A stretch of DNA of 64,000 nucleotides from an uncultured Lachnospiraceae bacterium (GTDB lineage: Bacteria; Bacillota; Clostridia; Lachnospirales; Lachnospiraceae): positions 1 through 64,000 of the forward strand of contig CAJUTU010000010.1 in the NCBI GenBank assembly GCA_910589385.1, read 5' to 3'. A model generated the notes under the pieces. That model made no database searches. It was given only the letters and a program-made list of their open reading frames with translations, and was not told the DNA's origin. How positions within the stretch are numbered: the stretch's first letter is position 1; each line of letters starts with the position of its first letter. Made by a program: the position numbers and the translations under genes. This document shows, in pieces, positions 17,676 to 27,026 of this stretch.

Positions 17676-18963
17676 ATGGGAAGGTATTTGAACAGTATCT
17701 CTCCATATAGAAAATATCAGGCAGTTGTAACGGACACTTACTTTGTGGATAAAACTGCGTTGATCGAAGAACTGCTCCCGGCACTGGGAAAAGAGAAGAG
17801 ATATTTCTGCATTACAAAGCCGCGCCGTTTCGGAAAAACAGTCATGGCAAATATGGCAGCGTCTTTTTTCGGAAAGGGAATTGACAGCAGCGATCTATTT
17901 CAGAAACTGAAAATTGCCGGCTCAGATCATTACAGGGAACATTTGAACCAGCATAATGTAATTTATATTGATTTCAGCGAGATTCCCAGGAAATGTCAGG
18001 ATTACCAGCAGTATATCCAGCGCATCGAAGAAGGAATCATCCGGGATCTGTTGGAAACATATCCGGAAGTAAGGAATGACGCGGAGGAAGCGGTATGGGA
18101 TATCCTGACCTGAATTTTTGAAAAGACAGGGCAGACATTTATTTTTGTGATGGATGAATGGGACGCTGTTTTTCATATGCCCTTTATTACAGGGGAGGGA
18201 CAGGAGCAGTACCTTCTGTTTTTAAAGGCTCTTTTAAAGAGCAAGGCATATGTGGAGCTTGCCTATATGACGGGGATCCTTCCGATCGCAAAATATTCTG
18301 GTGGTTCGGAATTGAATATGTTTCTGGAATATAATATTGCGACGAAAAAAAGATTTAGTGAATACTTTGGATTTTTGGATCAGGAAGTAGACCAGTTGTC
18401 AAGCTATTGGACAGATTCCGGGCCATATGATGAAATTTATTATTATATCAAGGATAATGTGGCGGATGTCCGGGAGGATCTGGTATGGATGATTTATGTT
18501 GAAGGCTACGCTTGCAGGAGACGTGAAGACGATGGCAGAAATTTTAAAATATGCCCATGATACGGAATCACCCATTTTTTCTTATAATCATGAAACGGAA
18601 CTGTCCGCGGTGGTCAATCTGGTATACCTTTCCGCCCGTGACAGGTATCGCGTAGAAAGAGAGGATAAGGCAGGGGAAGGCTTTGTGGATTTCATTTTTT
18701 ATCCTGCAAAGCGGAATGAGGATGGGATCATTCTGGAATTGAAGGTGGATGATTCTCCAAAAGAGGCGATCCGGCAGATCAAGGATAAGGGGTATGCACT
18801 GCGGTTTCAAGGGAAACTGGGGGAGGAGCCTAAGTATACGGGCAGGATCCTGGCAGTCGGGATCGGATATGATAAAAAGACAAAAGAACATGCCTGCCTG
18901 GTAGAAGTGCTGGAACACGATTACCGGGCAGCTTTCCCGGACTTCCAGAAAGAGGGACAATAG
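17676..18963 (+). pseudogene. AAA-ATPase-like / PD-(D/E)XK protein, multiply disrupted
   Basis: The N-terminus reads YLNSISPYRKYQ, then YFVDKTALIEELL and a P-loop-like TKPRRFGKT. An in-frame TGA at 18111-18113 interrupts the reading, which resumes with IFEKTGQTFIFVMDEWDAVF. Near 18395 the text jumps from FLDQEVDQL to SSYWTDSGPYDEI, skipping the block expected between them in this family. Near 18495 it jumps again, with a frame change, from VREDLVWMI to MLKATLAGDVKTMAEIL. The C-terminal nuclease domain, FVDFIFYPAKRNEDGIILEL and KVDD, is well preserved up to 18963. Two block deletions plus a nonsense codon make it clearly non-functional. Confidence 0.85.
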
Positions 18964-19002
18964 TACTATCAGAAATATGGCAAAAAAGTGGAGGCGGTAT
19001 AT

Positions 19003-19689
19003 TTGCAGAAGTTATTACTTCTTGAGGACGATATCAGTCTGGTCGACGGGCTGACTTATTCTTTGAAGAAAAACGGGTTTGAGATAGAGGTGGCAAGAAC
19101 GATCAGGGAGGCAGAGGAGCTGTTTGCCAAGGGCGGCGGCTTCGACCTGCTTCTTTTTGATGTGACGCTGCCCGATGGAAATGGATTTACACTCTGTGAA
19201 AAGTTCCGGGCAGGGGGCGCTCAGATCCCGATCATCTTCCTGACGGCATCCGATGAAGAAACCAGTGTGATCCGTGGGCTGGACTGCGGCGGGGATGACT
19301 ATATCACAAAGCCCTTTAAACTGGGGGAACTGTGTTCACGCATCCGCGCGCTGCTGCGCCGTGCCGGTATGCAAAATACCGGGGAGGGAATCCTGAGATC
19401 TGGGGATGTGGTGGTGGATCTTACGGAAAGCAGAGTCTTTCTTGGAGAAAAAGCCGTAGAATTTACAGGGGCGGAATACCGGCTTCTTTGTCTGCTGCTG
19501 AAGAACAGCGGAAGGGTCCTCACCCGTGGGATGATCCTGGATAAGCTGTGGGACGGGGCGGGGAATTTTGTGGATGATAATACATTGTCCGTATATGTGC
19601 GGCGCCTGCGTGAAAAACTGGAAAAAAATCCGTCTCAGCCGGAACATCTGAAAACAGTCCGGGGATTCGGATACCAGTGGAAGGAGTGA
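19003..19689 (+). CDS. OmpR-family response regulator
   Basis: The protein has 228 residues: receiver domain 1-115 with Asp53 in LLLFDVTLPDG as phosphoacceptor and a conserved Lys in DYITKPFKLGEL, then an OmpR/PhoB winged helix (LTRGMILDKLWD, ending VRGFGYQWKE). No ATG is available. The TTG at 19003 has GGAGG eight bases upstream; a GTG at 18988 is an alternative without a ribosome binding site. It heads a regulator, kinase, ABC ATPase and FtsX-permease series of the kind that senses and resists antimicrobial peptides or cell-envelope stress. Its likely operator is the palindrome at 20934. Confidence 0.9.
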   Translation: MQKLLLLEDDISLVDGLTYSLKKNGFEIEVARTIREAEELFAKGGGFDLLLFDVTLPDGNGFTLCEKFRAGGAQIPIIFLTASDEETSVIRGLDCGGDDYITKPFKLGELCSRIRALLRRAGMQNTGEGILRSGDVVVDLTESRVFLGEKAVEFTGAEYRLLCLLLKNSGRVLTRGMILDKLWDGAGNFVDDNTLSVYVRRLREKLEKNPSQPEHLKTVRGFGYQWKE

Positions 19690-19694
19690 GAGGC

Positions 19695-20924
19695 TTGAAG
19701 TTCCTTTATGAAAAACAGACACGAAGATTTTTTCTGTTTCTTGCGGCAGTTTGTGTATTACAGATCTGTATACTGGGAGTCTGCGGCATCCTCCAGGCAC
19801 AGGGTATCCGAAGGGTTCTTGTGGAACGTGAGCTTGGGGCAGCATCTTATCTGCTGGAACAGGAGGTGGCGCCTGCGTTAGTGGCCGCTGCATGGAATCA
19901 TACAGAAGCAACAAAAGAGGCTGCGGCGCTGCTGCAGATGACCGGGCACACAAAAGAGACACAGAGCTACCTGCTGTTGTTGATCGGACAGACCTCGGTC
20001 CCAATGATCCTGACGCTTCTTTTGACAGGTGTTTTCTTTGCGGCGGTGCTGTTATCCGGCGCTGTTTTTTTCTTTCGGCGCAGGGATCGGTTTTATGAAG
20101 ACGCGGAAAAGATTATTGAGCAGTATGCAGAGAACCAGTTTGGCAAAAAATTGCCTGTGGGGGAGACTGGGACTATTTATCAGTTGTTTGGGAGTATAGA
20201 GCAGCTTGCCATGTCATTGCAGGCAAAAAATGAAATGGAGCATAAGGCAAAGGTATTCCTGAAAGACATGATATCCAATATTTCCCATCAGTTGAAAACT
20301 CCGCTTGCCGCATTAAACATGTATATGGAGATCATCACCGAAGAGCCGTGGAATGGAGAAACCGTGAAAAATTTCTCACAGAAGTCCATACAGTCTCTGG
20401 AGCGGATGGAGCAGCTGATCCGGTCGCTTTTGAAAATGGCGCGTCTGGACACGGGAAACATTATTTTTGAAAAAAGGTATTGCTTCATATCCGAGCTGGC
20501 AGCACAGGCTGTGGATGACCTGCTGGAGCGTGCAAGACAGGAGGGTAAGGAAATCCGGATGGACGGATTTTCGGAAGAAAGGATTTTATGTGATCAGGAG
20601 TGGACGAAAGAAGCAGTCGGAAACCTCGTGAAGAATGCACTGGATCATACGGAAACCGGAGGGAACATCCGGATCGCATGGAAACGCTCTCCGGCTATTT
20701 TTTCTCTGACAGTGGAGGACGACGGGTGCGGTATCGCGCCGGAGGATCTGCATCACATCTTCAAACAGTTTTATCGGAGCAAAAAGTCCAGTGACAGGCA
20801 GGGGGCAGGGCTGGGACTTTCTCTGGCAAGATCCATCGCGGAAGGACAGGGAGGCAGCTTATCTGTCGAAAGCAGTCCGGGCGAGGGGAGTATCTTCCAG
20901 ATGACTCTTCCTGCGGAGGTATGA
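19695..20924 (+). CDS. Sensor histidine kinase of the ABC-linked two-component system
   Basis: The protein has 409 residues. It has two membrane helices, about 12-32 and 102-127, with a 70-residue external loop. A dimerisation helix carries His198 in ISNISHQLKTPL. The ATPase domain has an N-box (VGNLVKNALDHTE) and G-boxes (VEDDGCGI, GAGLGLSLA). The start is a TTG at 19695 with AAGGAG eight bases before, within six bases of the regulator stop; only a GTG is available further upstream. The loop is too short for a large ligand domain, so the signal may come from the membrane or the neighbouring transporter. Confidence 0.9.
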   Translation: MKFLYEKQTRRFFLFLAAVCVLQICILGVCGILQAQGIRRVLVERELGAASYLLEQEVAPALVAAAWNHTEATKEAAALLQMTGHTKETQSYLLLLIGQTSVPMILTLLLTGVFFAAVLLSGAVFFFRRRDRFYEDAEKIIEQYAENQFGKKLPVGETGTIYQLFGSIEQLAMSLQAKNEMEHKAKVFLKDMISNISHQLKTPLAALNMYMEIITEEPWNGETVKNFSQKSIQSLERMEQLIRSLLKMARLDTGNIIFEKRYCFISELAAQAVDDLLERARQEGKEIRMDGFSEERILCDQEWTKEAVGNLVKNALDHTETGGNIRIAWKRSPAIFSLTVEDDGCGIAPEDLHHIFKQFYRSKKSSDRQGAGLGLSLARSIAEGQGGSLSVESSPGEGSIFQMTLPAEV

Positions 20925-20933
20925 ATATACTCC

Positions 20934-20949
20934 CTTACAGATCTGTAAG
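20934..20949 (+). promoter_or_regulatory. Perfect 16-bp palindrome, probable response-regulator operator
   Basis: CTTACAGATCTGTAAG is a perfect palindrome located between the kinase stop and the ABC genes. A further half-site TGTAAG lies at about 20967. Placement immediately upstream of an ABC exporter controlled by the adjacent OmpR-type regulator suggests binding of that regulator. Confidence 0.55.
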
Positions 20950-21080
20950 CTGAAATTCATCAAAATGTAAGGCACAGGTGCTATGCTTTTTTAGAATTTA
21001 TGTAACGATTCGGAACAGCAGCAGATAGGTCTGTGATCTGCCGTTCTGAACAGCTACGAATTTATAAGAAAGGCAGGTTG

Positions 21081-21770
21081 TTGCAATTGGAAATCTTAAA
21101 AGTAGAAAATCTGTGTAAAATCTATGGAACCGGGGAAACCCGTGTAGAAGCGTTAAGGCAGGTTTCTTTTTCCATGGAAAAAGGTGAATTTGGCGCAGTC
21201 GTGGGAGAATCGGGATCTGGGAAATCGACGCTGATCAACTGTATCGGAGGGCTGGACGAGGCAAACGCAGGGAAGGTACTGATAGGCGGAAGAGATGTAT
21301 TTGCAATGGGAGAGGACGAGCGGACCGTTTTCCGCAGACAGAATATCGGTTTTATCTTTCAGTCTTTTCATCTGATCCCGGAACTGAATGTGGAGCAGAA
21401 TATTATATTTCCGCTTTTGCTGGATTATAAGAAGCCGGACCAGAAACGGGTGGATGAGATTCTGGAAGTATTGGGACTGGTAAACAGACGCGGATTTCTG
21501 CCGGGACAGCTTTCCGGCGGACAGCAGCAGAGGGTAGCCATCGGGCGGGCGCTTATTACAAGGCCGGCGCTGGTCCTGGCGGATGAGCCTACCGGAAATT
21601 TAGATTCCCGGAACAGTCAGGAAGTGATGGATCTGCTGCACAAGGCATCCCGGCATTACCAGCAGACCGTCCTGATGATCACCCACAACATGAATCTGAC
21701 TTCATCGGCAGACCGGGTATTCCGGGTAACGGACGGCAGGCTTTGTGAGCTGGGAGGTGTGTCAGAGTGA
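21081..21770 (+). CDS. ABC transporter ATP-binding protein (FtsE/LolD/MacB-type)
   Basis: About 229 residues. Walker A is GESGSGKST near residues 42-50. The Q-loop is [10 protein letters not shown], the signature [15 protein letters not shown], Walker [13 protein letters not shown], and the H-loop MITHN. This is the compact ATPase paired with FtsX-type permeases. No ATG exists at the N-terminus. TTG codons at 21078, 21081 and 21087 follow AAAGGCAGG, and 21081 gives the best spacing. The stop overlaps the permease start (GTGA), so the two are co-translated. Confidence 0.9.
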   Translation: MQLEILKVENLCKIYGTGETRVEALRQVSFSMEKGEFGAVVGESGSGKSTLINCIGGLDEANAGKVLIGGRDVFAMGEDERTVFRRQNIGFIFQSFHLIPELNVEQNIIFPLLLDYKKPDQKRVDEILEVLGLVNRRGFLPGQLSGGQQQRVAIGRALITRPALVLADEPTGNLDSRNSQEVMDLLHKASRHYQQTVLMITHNMNLTSSADRVFRVTDGRLCELGGVSE

Positions 21771-24130
21771 AGCATTATCTGGACTTGATCCCTATTTCAG
21801 CAAAGCAGCACAAAAAGCAGGACCGGATGACCAGGCTGTGTATCGTGCTGGCAGTATTTTTGGTCACCGTTATTTTTGGGATGGCAGATATGGAAATCCG
21901 TTCCCAGATGATCCAGGCAGTCAAAACAGACGGAAACTGGCATGCGTGCTTCGTGATAGATGAGGAGAAGGGCGCACTGCTCAAAGAACGCCCGGAAGTA
22001 GAAAATATTGCGCGCTATGGTGTGCTGAATTACTATCTGAAAGAAGGGTATCAGATCGAGGGGACGGAAACAGCAATCTGCGGTCTGGATCAGGAGTTTC
22101 TTGGAATGGTTCCGTCGGCTGAAATCGTGGAGGGGACATTTCCGCAGAACGAAACAGAGGCGATATTGAATGAGAGCGCAAAGATCCGGCTGGACGTAAA
22201 GGTGGGGGATACCGTTGAAATGACCATCCCTCAGGGAGATACCCGGCAGTTCCGTATTACAGGGATCACAAAGGATACTTCATTAGAAGCCGAATATGAT
22301 GCCTTTGGGATGATCCTAAATATAGACGGATTTTATGCGCTGCACCCGAAGGAAACCGAAGCCGCCCAGGAAGAATTGTTTTATGTCCGGTTCCGGTCAT
22401 TTTGCGATATCCAGAAAGCGATCCGTGAGATCAGCGCACAGTTTGGCCTGGAGCAGGGACAGGTCAGGCAGAATGCAAAGGTACTCGCGCTGATGTTCCA
22501 AACCCGGGACTCTTACTTGATGAATTTTTATGATGTGGCAGCGGTTCTGGCCGTATTGGTAGTGCTTGCAGGTGTTTTTATGATCACGGCAAGCATGAAC
22601 AGCCACATTGCAAGGCGGACAGAGTTTTTCGGGATGCTGCGCTGCCTTGGTGCCACCAGAAAGCAGGTGATCCGTTTTGTACGGAGGGAGGCTCTTAGCT
22701 GGTGCAAGACGGCAATCCCGGCAGGAGTATTGGCAGGCGTTATTGTAGTATGGGGATTATGCGGAATGCTGCGTTATTTAAGCCCGACACTTTTTGAAGG
22801 GATGCCGGTGTTCGGAGTCAGTTACCCGGGGATCGCCGCCGGGGTCTTTGTGGGATTCATTACAGTTCTCCTGGCAGCCAGATCCCCGGCAAAACGAGCC
22901 GCAAAGGTATCTCCGCTTACCGCGGTCTCCGGCAATGCAGGAACCGTGCAGGCGGCAAAAAGAGCGGCGGATACAAGATTTTTCAAGGTGGATATGGCGT
23001 TGGGCATCCACCATGCCACTGGCAGTAAGAAGAACTTCTTTCTGGTGGCCGGGTCTTTCGCGTTTAGTATCATCTTATTCCTTGCATTTGGCACGGCGAT
23101 CGATTTTATGCACCATGCATTGACTCCGCTCAGGCCGTCGGCGCCGGATATCTATATCTACAGGGAAGATAATTTGAATCAGATTCCGAAGGAACTTGCC
23201 GGAGAAATCGCAGGATATCCGGGGGTAAAGCGTGCCTATGGGCGGAGCTATGCGGAGTTTACGCTTTCCGCGGATGGAAGTACAGTCATTGTGCTCTCCT
23301 ATGATGAACAACAGTTCCAGTGGGCAAAGAAGTCTTTGCTCGAAGGGGATTTACAGGATGCAATGGACGGGAAAGGAGTGCTCTGCGTGTACCGGGAGGG
23401 GAATCCGTTTGATACCGGAAGCAGTGTTATGATATCTGCAGAAGGAAAAGAAAAAGAAATCTACGTGGCGGGAGCGCTTGGAGATGTTCCGTTCAGCTAC
23501 GGAACCGATGATGCAGGCAGAGGCGCGGATCTGCTCATCTGCTCGGAAGAATTGTTCAGGCAGTTGACCGGGGAAGAGGATTATACTGTGCTTGATGTAC
23601 AGCTTGAGCGGGATGCGGCGGATGCGCAGGTGCAGGAGATCCGTAGGGCCATGGAACAGGCATGCGGCGGCGGCACGGCATTTTCTGACAAGAGGATCAG
23701 CAACCGGGAGGTAAAAGGCGCAAGCTATTCCATGGCAGTATTTCTCTATGGATTCCTGGCGGTGATCGCTTTGATCGCGTTCTTTAATATCATCAACTGC
23801 ATTGCCATGAGCGTGTCGGCACGGATGCGAGAATACGGGGCAATGCGTGCGATCGGCATGAGTGTGCGGCAGTTGTTCAGGATGGTGCTGGGCGAGACGG
23901 CTACATATACCATTTTTGGCGTTGTATTTGGATGTGCCGTCGGACTGCCGCTCAACCGGCTGCTGTTCCGGTCTCTGGTGACCTCCAGATGGGGAACGCC
24001 GTGGAGCGTTCCGGGAGCCGAACTTCTGGTCATTGTGCTCATCATGCTTGCGTCCGTATGTATGGCAGTGACAGGGCCGGCAAAGCAGATCCGGAGGATG
24101 ACAGTCGTGGATACGATCAGTAAAGAGTAG
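21767..24130 (+). CDS. FtsX-type ABC transporter permease, duplicated domain
   Basis: The protein has 787 residues and starts at GTG 21767, overlapping the ATPase stop. Visible layout: one membrane helix at about 22-40, an external domain to about 250, then three helices. The FtsX signature MLRCLGATRKQVIRFV lies in this part. A further helix near 430-455 is followed by a second external domain to about 650, then three helices with MRAIGMSVRQLFRMVLGE. Two FtsX repeats with large external domains are typical of MacB/SalY-like exporters acting on peptides or lipoproteins. Its two-component system lies directly upstream. The gene ends two bases before the convergent YesN stop. Confidence 0.88.
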   Translation: MKHYLDLIPISAKQHKKQDRMTRLCIVLAVFLVTVIFGMADMEIRSQMIQAVKTDGNWHACFVIDEEKGALLKERPEVENIARYGVLNYYLKEGYQIEGTETAICGLDQEFLGMVPSAEIVEGTFPQNETEAILNESAKIRLDVKVGDTVEMTIPQGDTRQFRITGITKDTSLEAEYDAFGMILNIDGFYALHPKETEAAQEELFYVRFRSFCDIQKAIREISAQFGLEQGQVRQNAKVLALMFQTRDSYLMNFYDVAAVLAVLVVLAGVFMITASMNSHIARRTEFFGMLRCLGATRKQVIRFVRREALSWCKTAIPAGVLAGVIVVWGLCGMLRYLSPTLFEGMPVFGVSYPGIAAGVFVGFITVLLAARSPAKRAAKVSPLTAVSGNAGTVQAAKRAADTRFFKVDMALGIHHATGSKKNFFLVAGSFAFSIILFLAFGTAIDFMHHALTPLRPSAPDIYIYREDNLNQIPKELAGEIAGYPGVKRAYGRSYAEFTLSADGSTVIVLSYDEQQFQWAKKSLLEGDLQDAMDGKGVLCVYREGNPFDTGSSVMISAEGKEKEIYVAGALGDVPFSYGTDDAGRGADLLICSEELFRQLTGEEDYTVLDVQLERDAADAQVQEIRRAMEQACGGGTAFSDKRISNREVKGASYSMAVFLYGFLAVIALIAFFNIINCIAMSVSARMREYGAMRAIGMSVRQLFRMVLGETATYTIFGVVFGCAVGLPLNRLLFRSLVTSRWGTPWSVPGAELLVIVLIMLASVCMAVTGPAKQIRRMTVVDTISKE

Positions 24131-24132
24131 CA

Positions 24133-24915
24133 TCACCTGTTTCCATGGGATGCAGCCAATCCGTTCTGAAGGCGGAACTCACTTGGCTGCATCCCGGTGT
24201 AGCTTTTGAACACACGGCTGAAATAAAATCCGTCTTTATATCCCACCAGTTCTCCGATCTTCTGGATTTCCATATCCAGTTCGTTGATGAGCAGCCGTTT
24301 GGCCTCATTCATCCGCAGCTTTGTCAGATATTTAGAGGGCGTTTCACCGGCATATTTCTTAAAGATCTTGCCCAGATATTCCGGTGTAAATCCGAACTTT
24401 TCACCAAGCTCTTGAAAGGAAATCTCCTGCTGGTAATTTTCCAGCAGATATTTCTGGACAAGCTGGCTGAGCGCCTCCGGGCTCAATGCGGCGTCCTTCG
24501 TATTGTAGACATTCAATTTGTCCGATTCATTTTCCATCTTGATCAGAATTTTCTGTAAGGACTCTGACAGCGTGTCACGAGACACGGGCTTTAACAGATA
24601 ATCTTCCACGGAATATTGGATGGCTTTCTGGGCATAACTGAAATCGTCATAGCCGCTTAAAATGATCACTTTTGTACTGGGATAATTATTGTATAAATAT
24701 TTCACCACTTCCAACCCGTCGCAAAGCGGCATCCGGATATCTGTGATCACTAACTGGGGACAATACTTCTCGATCAACTGGATGGCTTCTTCCCCATTTG
24801 CGGCTTCACCGGCTTTTTGGAGAGGCAGGTTCAATGATTCAAGTTTTTTTATGATATTTCTGCGGATGAGGCTCTCATCCTCTGCGATGACATAATGATA
24901 TTTTGTGTTTTCCAT
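24133..24915 (-). CDS. YesN-like response regulator, short form (receiver + AraC HTH)
   Basis: The protein has 260 residues, about half of a usual YesN. Receiver 1-120 has Asp59 in LVITDIRMP and the switch Lys in VEDYLLKPVS. After a short linker, an AraC-type DNA-binding domain begins near residue 155 (FGFTPEYLGKIFKKYAGE) and ends VFKSYTGMQPSEFR. The usual middle domain of YesN is missing. The start at 24915 has GGGAGGG eight bases upstream. It follows the kinase gene in the same minus-strand operon and is divergent from the sugar ABC operon at 27090, its probable target. Confidence 0.9.
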   Translation of the reverse strand: MENTKYHYVIAEDESLIRRNIIKKLESLNLPLQKAGEAANGEEAIQLIEKYCPQLVITDIRMPLCDGLEVVKYLYNNYPSTKVIILSGYDDFSYAQKAIQYSVEDYLLKPVSRDTLSESLQKILIKMENESDKLNVYNTKDAALSPEALSQLVQKYLLENYQQEISFQELGEKFGFTPEYLGKIFKKYAGETPSKYLTKLRMNEAKRLLINELDMEIQKIGELVGYKDGFYFSRVFKSYTGMQPSEFRLQNGLAASHGNR

Positions 24916-25016
24916 AATACCCTCCCATTGAAAATCAAATATTCATATTTTGTGGTTCTGCCCTTATGGCCACACAACTTTAAACAGGCGTCAGCCTTGC
25001 CGTTATTTTATAGAGG

Positions 25017-26903
25017 CTAGTCCAATACTTCACTTCCCGGCAGGCTGATCCCTTTTTTCGGGTGGATATTTCCGCCCAGGATAAACCGGGTGTGTACTCC
25101 TTCCTGATTCTTGATCTGGAAGACCGCGTCTTCCCCATACAGCAGCTTGAGCCGCAGATACACATTTTTCAGCCCCATGCCGCCAATCTTCATGGACTTC
25201 AGTTCCTGGTTCAGATCCAGATTTTCATAGAGCTCTAACAGTTCTTTCTTCTTCATATCCGTCATAGTCCCGACGTTATCCTCAATCATCAGCCGCCAGT
25301 GTCCGCCCTCTAAGCGTGCCGTGACAGACAGTTTCCATGGCGGGCGGCAGATAAAGGCATATTTGAAAGCATTTTCCAGCACCGGCTGGGCGATCAGCTT
25401 GGGGACCGGGACCTCTTTTACATCTTCTGCGATATCAAAGGTATACTCCAGCTCTTCTGTAAAACGAAGCTGCATACATTCCAGGTAAGCACGGGATTTT
25501 TCCAGTTCTTTTCCCATAGGCACAATCATCTCACCGGAGGCGGAGATATATCGGAAATGTACGCAAAGAGCGTCACATATTTTCACGATGTCCTCATTCA
25601 TGTCCTCCTCAGCCATGGCGCTGATGTTGGTCAGGCTGTTATATAAAAAATGAGGATTGATCAGCGACTGGGTGGCCTGCAATTTTGCGCGCGTTTCCTC
25701 GTTGCGCAGCAGCAGGACCTCTCTGGATGTGGAGCGCAGCTTATCATACATATTGCGCACAGATTCACAGAGGATGGAAAGCTCCTTGATGGCGCTGTCT
25801 GCGGAAGTCAGGTTGACTTTCTTTTCGTCCAGTACCCGGTCAATGGTAATCTTTTTTGTGGCGGCTGTCAGTTTCTGCAGGGGGATCGTGAACCTCCGGG
25901 AAATGTAGAAGCAGATCAGCAGCGTAAATACAATGGACAGGCAGGAGATCCGTATAAACATTTTCTGGAATGCTTTGAGGGGCTGGTAAATGGAACTCTC
26001 TGGCTGCAAAAGGACTACATTCCAGTTATAGGCGTCTATCGTTTTCAAGGTGACCAGCATATGTTCGCCGTCTTTATTTTTTAACATCCGGCTGCCGCCG
26101 TCAGGAATCTTGTTTTCTTCGAGCAGGCTTTTATAAGATGCACATCGATACATGTCAAACACCGAATAGGGGTATACAAGCTCCATTCGGGAATTATAGA
26201 CGCACACCTGGATATCCGGATTACTGTCCTCTAACTGAGAGGCAAGGTCAAAGATTTTTCCGCAGTCCTGCACCACTTCCGCGATTCCTTCCGGGGCGCC
26301 GTCCCGGTTCAGAAAAAGCCGGATCAGGGAAATGAATTTCTGGGTATTACGGTTCTTGCCGGTGGCTGGCAGGTCTTTTCGCGTCTTTGGCTTGCTGATA
26401 TATTTGTACCCGTTCAGTTCCATGACCTCATCATACCAGGAAAGAGATTCCAGCTCCACGTTGGAAGTGGACATCCAGTATCCAGATTCCACATAGGAGC
26501 CGTCCATGGCATACAGTTTGATCTCCGACGCCGACTGGTAAGCGCCGATCATGGCGGTCACAATATCGTGGATGACCTCTGCTTTCTGGCGGGAAGAAAC
26601 GATTTCGGCTTCGTCCTTATCCGCTTTGCTGTAGGAATCAGAAAACTCTCTGAAATTTGTCTTGATCATATTGGAATATACGATATTCATGGAAAGAGTG
26701 GAAAGGTCGTCCAACTGGATTTCTACAGAATTATTGATGGACGCGCACAGATTTTCCAGGCTGCGTTTTGAGTCTTCCAGGGTATTTTCACGGTAATGGG
26801 AATAGGTATATGTAAAGAAGATCCCCAGAAGTATGAGGATAAAAAGGCCATAAATGACAAAAAGATATAATGTTTGTGAATAATGTCTGGTAATTTTATT
26901 CAT
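25017..26903 (-). CDS. YesM-like sensor histidine kinase
   Basis: The protein has 628 residues from the ATG at 26903, chosen because AGAGGGGGCG precedes it. A membrane helix lies at about 11-32. It is followed by a large external sensor region (Cache-like by length), a second helix around IRISCLSIVFTLLICFYI, a HAMP segment, and the His_kinase family motif QSLINPHFLYNSLTNIS with the phosphorylated His. The ATPase end has IAQPVLENAFKYAF and GGMGLKNVYLRL. Such kinases sense extracellular carbohydrates, often via the binding protein of the partner importer. The regulator follows 101 bases downstream, and the ABC importer is divergent. Confidence 0.92.
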   Translation of the reverse strand: MNKITRHYSQTLYLFVIYGLFILILLGIFFTYTYSHYRENTLEDSKRSLENLCASINNSVEIQLDDLSTLSMNIVYSNMIKTNFREFSDSYSKADKDEAEIVSSRQKAEVIHDIVTAMIGAYQSASEIKLYAMDGSYVESGYWMSTSNVELESLSWYDEVMELNGYKYISKPKTRKDLPATGKNRNTQKFISLIRLFLNRDGAPEGIAEVVQDCGKIFDLASQLEDSNPDIQVCVYNSRMELVYPYSVFDMYRCASYKSLLEENKIPDGGSRMLKNKDGEHMLVTLKTIDAYNWNVVLLQPESSIYQPLKAFQKMFIRISCLSIVFTLLICFYISRRFTIPLQKLTAATKKITIDRVLDEKKVNLTSADSAIKELSILCESVRNMYDKLRSTSREVLLLRNEETRAKLQATQSLINPHFLYNSLTNISAMAEEDMNEDIVKICDALCVHFRYISASGEMIVPMGKELEKSRAYLECMQLRFTEELEYTFDIAEDVKEVPVPKLIAQPVLENAFKYAFICRPPWKLSVTARLEGGHWRLMIEDNVGTMTDMKKKELLELYENLDLNQELKSMKIGGMGLKNVYLRLKLLYGEDAVFQIKNQEGVHTRFILGGNIHPKKGISLPGSEVLD

Positions 26904-26928
26904 GATCAGCGCCCCCTCTTGTAGGAAG

Positions 26929-26957
26929 ATTATACAAGATAGTTCAAAATAATGCAA
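26929..26957 (-). promoter_or_regulatory. Promoter of the yesMN-like operon
   Basis: On the minus strand TTGCAT (26957-26952) is followed after 17 bases by a perfect TATAAT (26934-26929). This lies 26 bases upstream of the kinase start. Confidence 0.6.
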
Positions 26958-26978
26958 CTGCGTGTTTGGTTTTGTCTA

Positions 26979-27007
26979 TTGTGACTATTCGGTTCTTGTG
27001 CTAGCAT
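26979..27007 (+). promoter_or_regulatory. Promoter of the xyloside ABC operon
   Basis: TTGTGA (26979-26984), a 17-base spacer and TAGCAT (27002-27007), with an extended -10 TG two bases earlier. Both boxes deviate from consensus, fitting a regulated promoter. The palindrome at 27027 lies about 20 bases beyond the -10. Confidence 0.5.
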
Positions 27008-27026
27008 AAAAACATGCAAAAATGCT

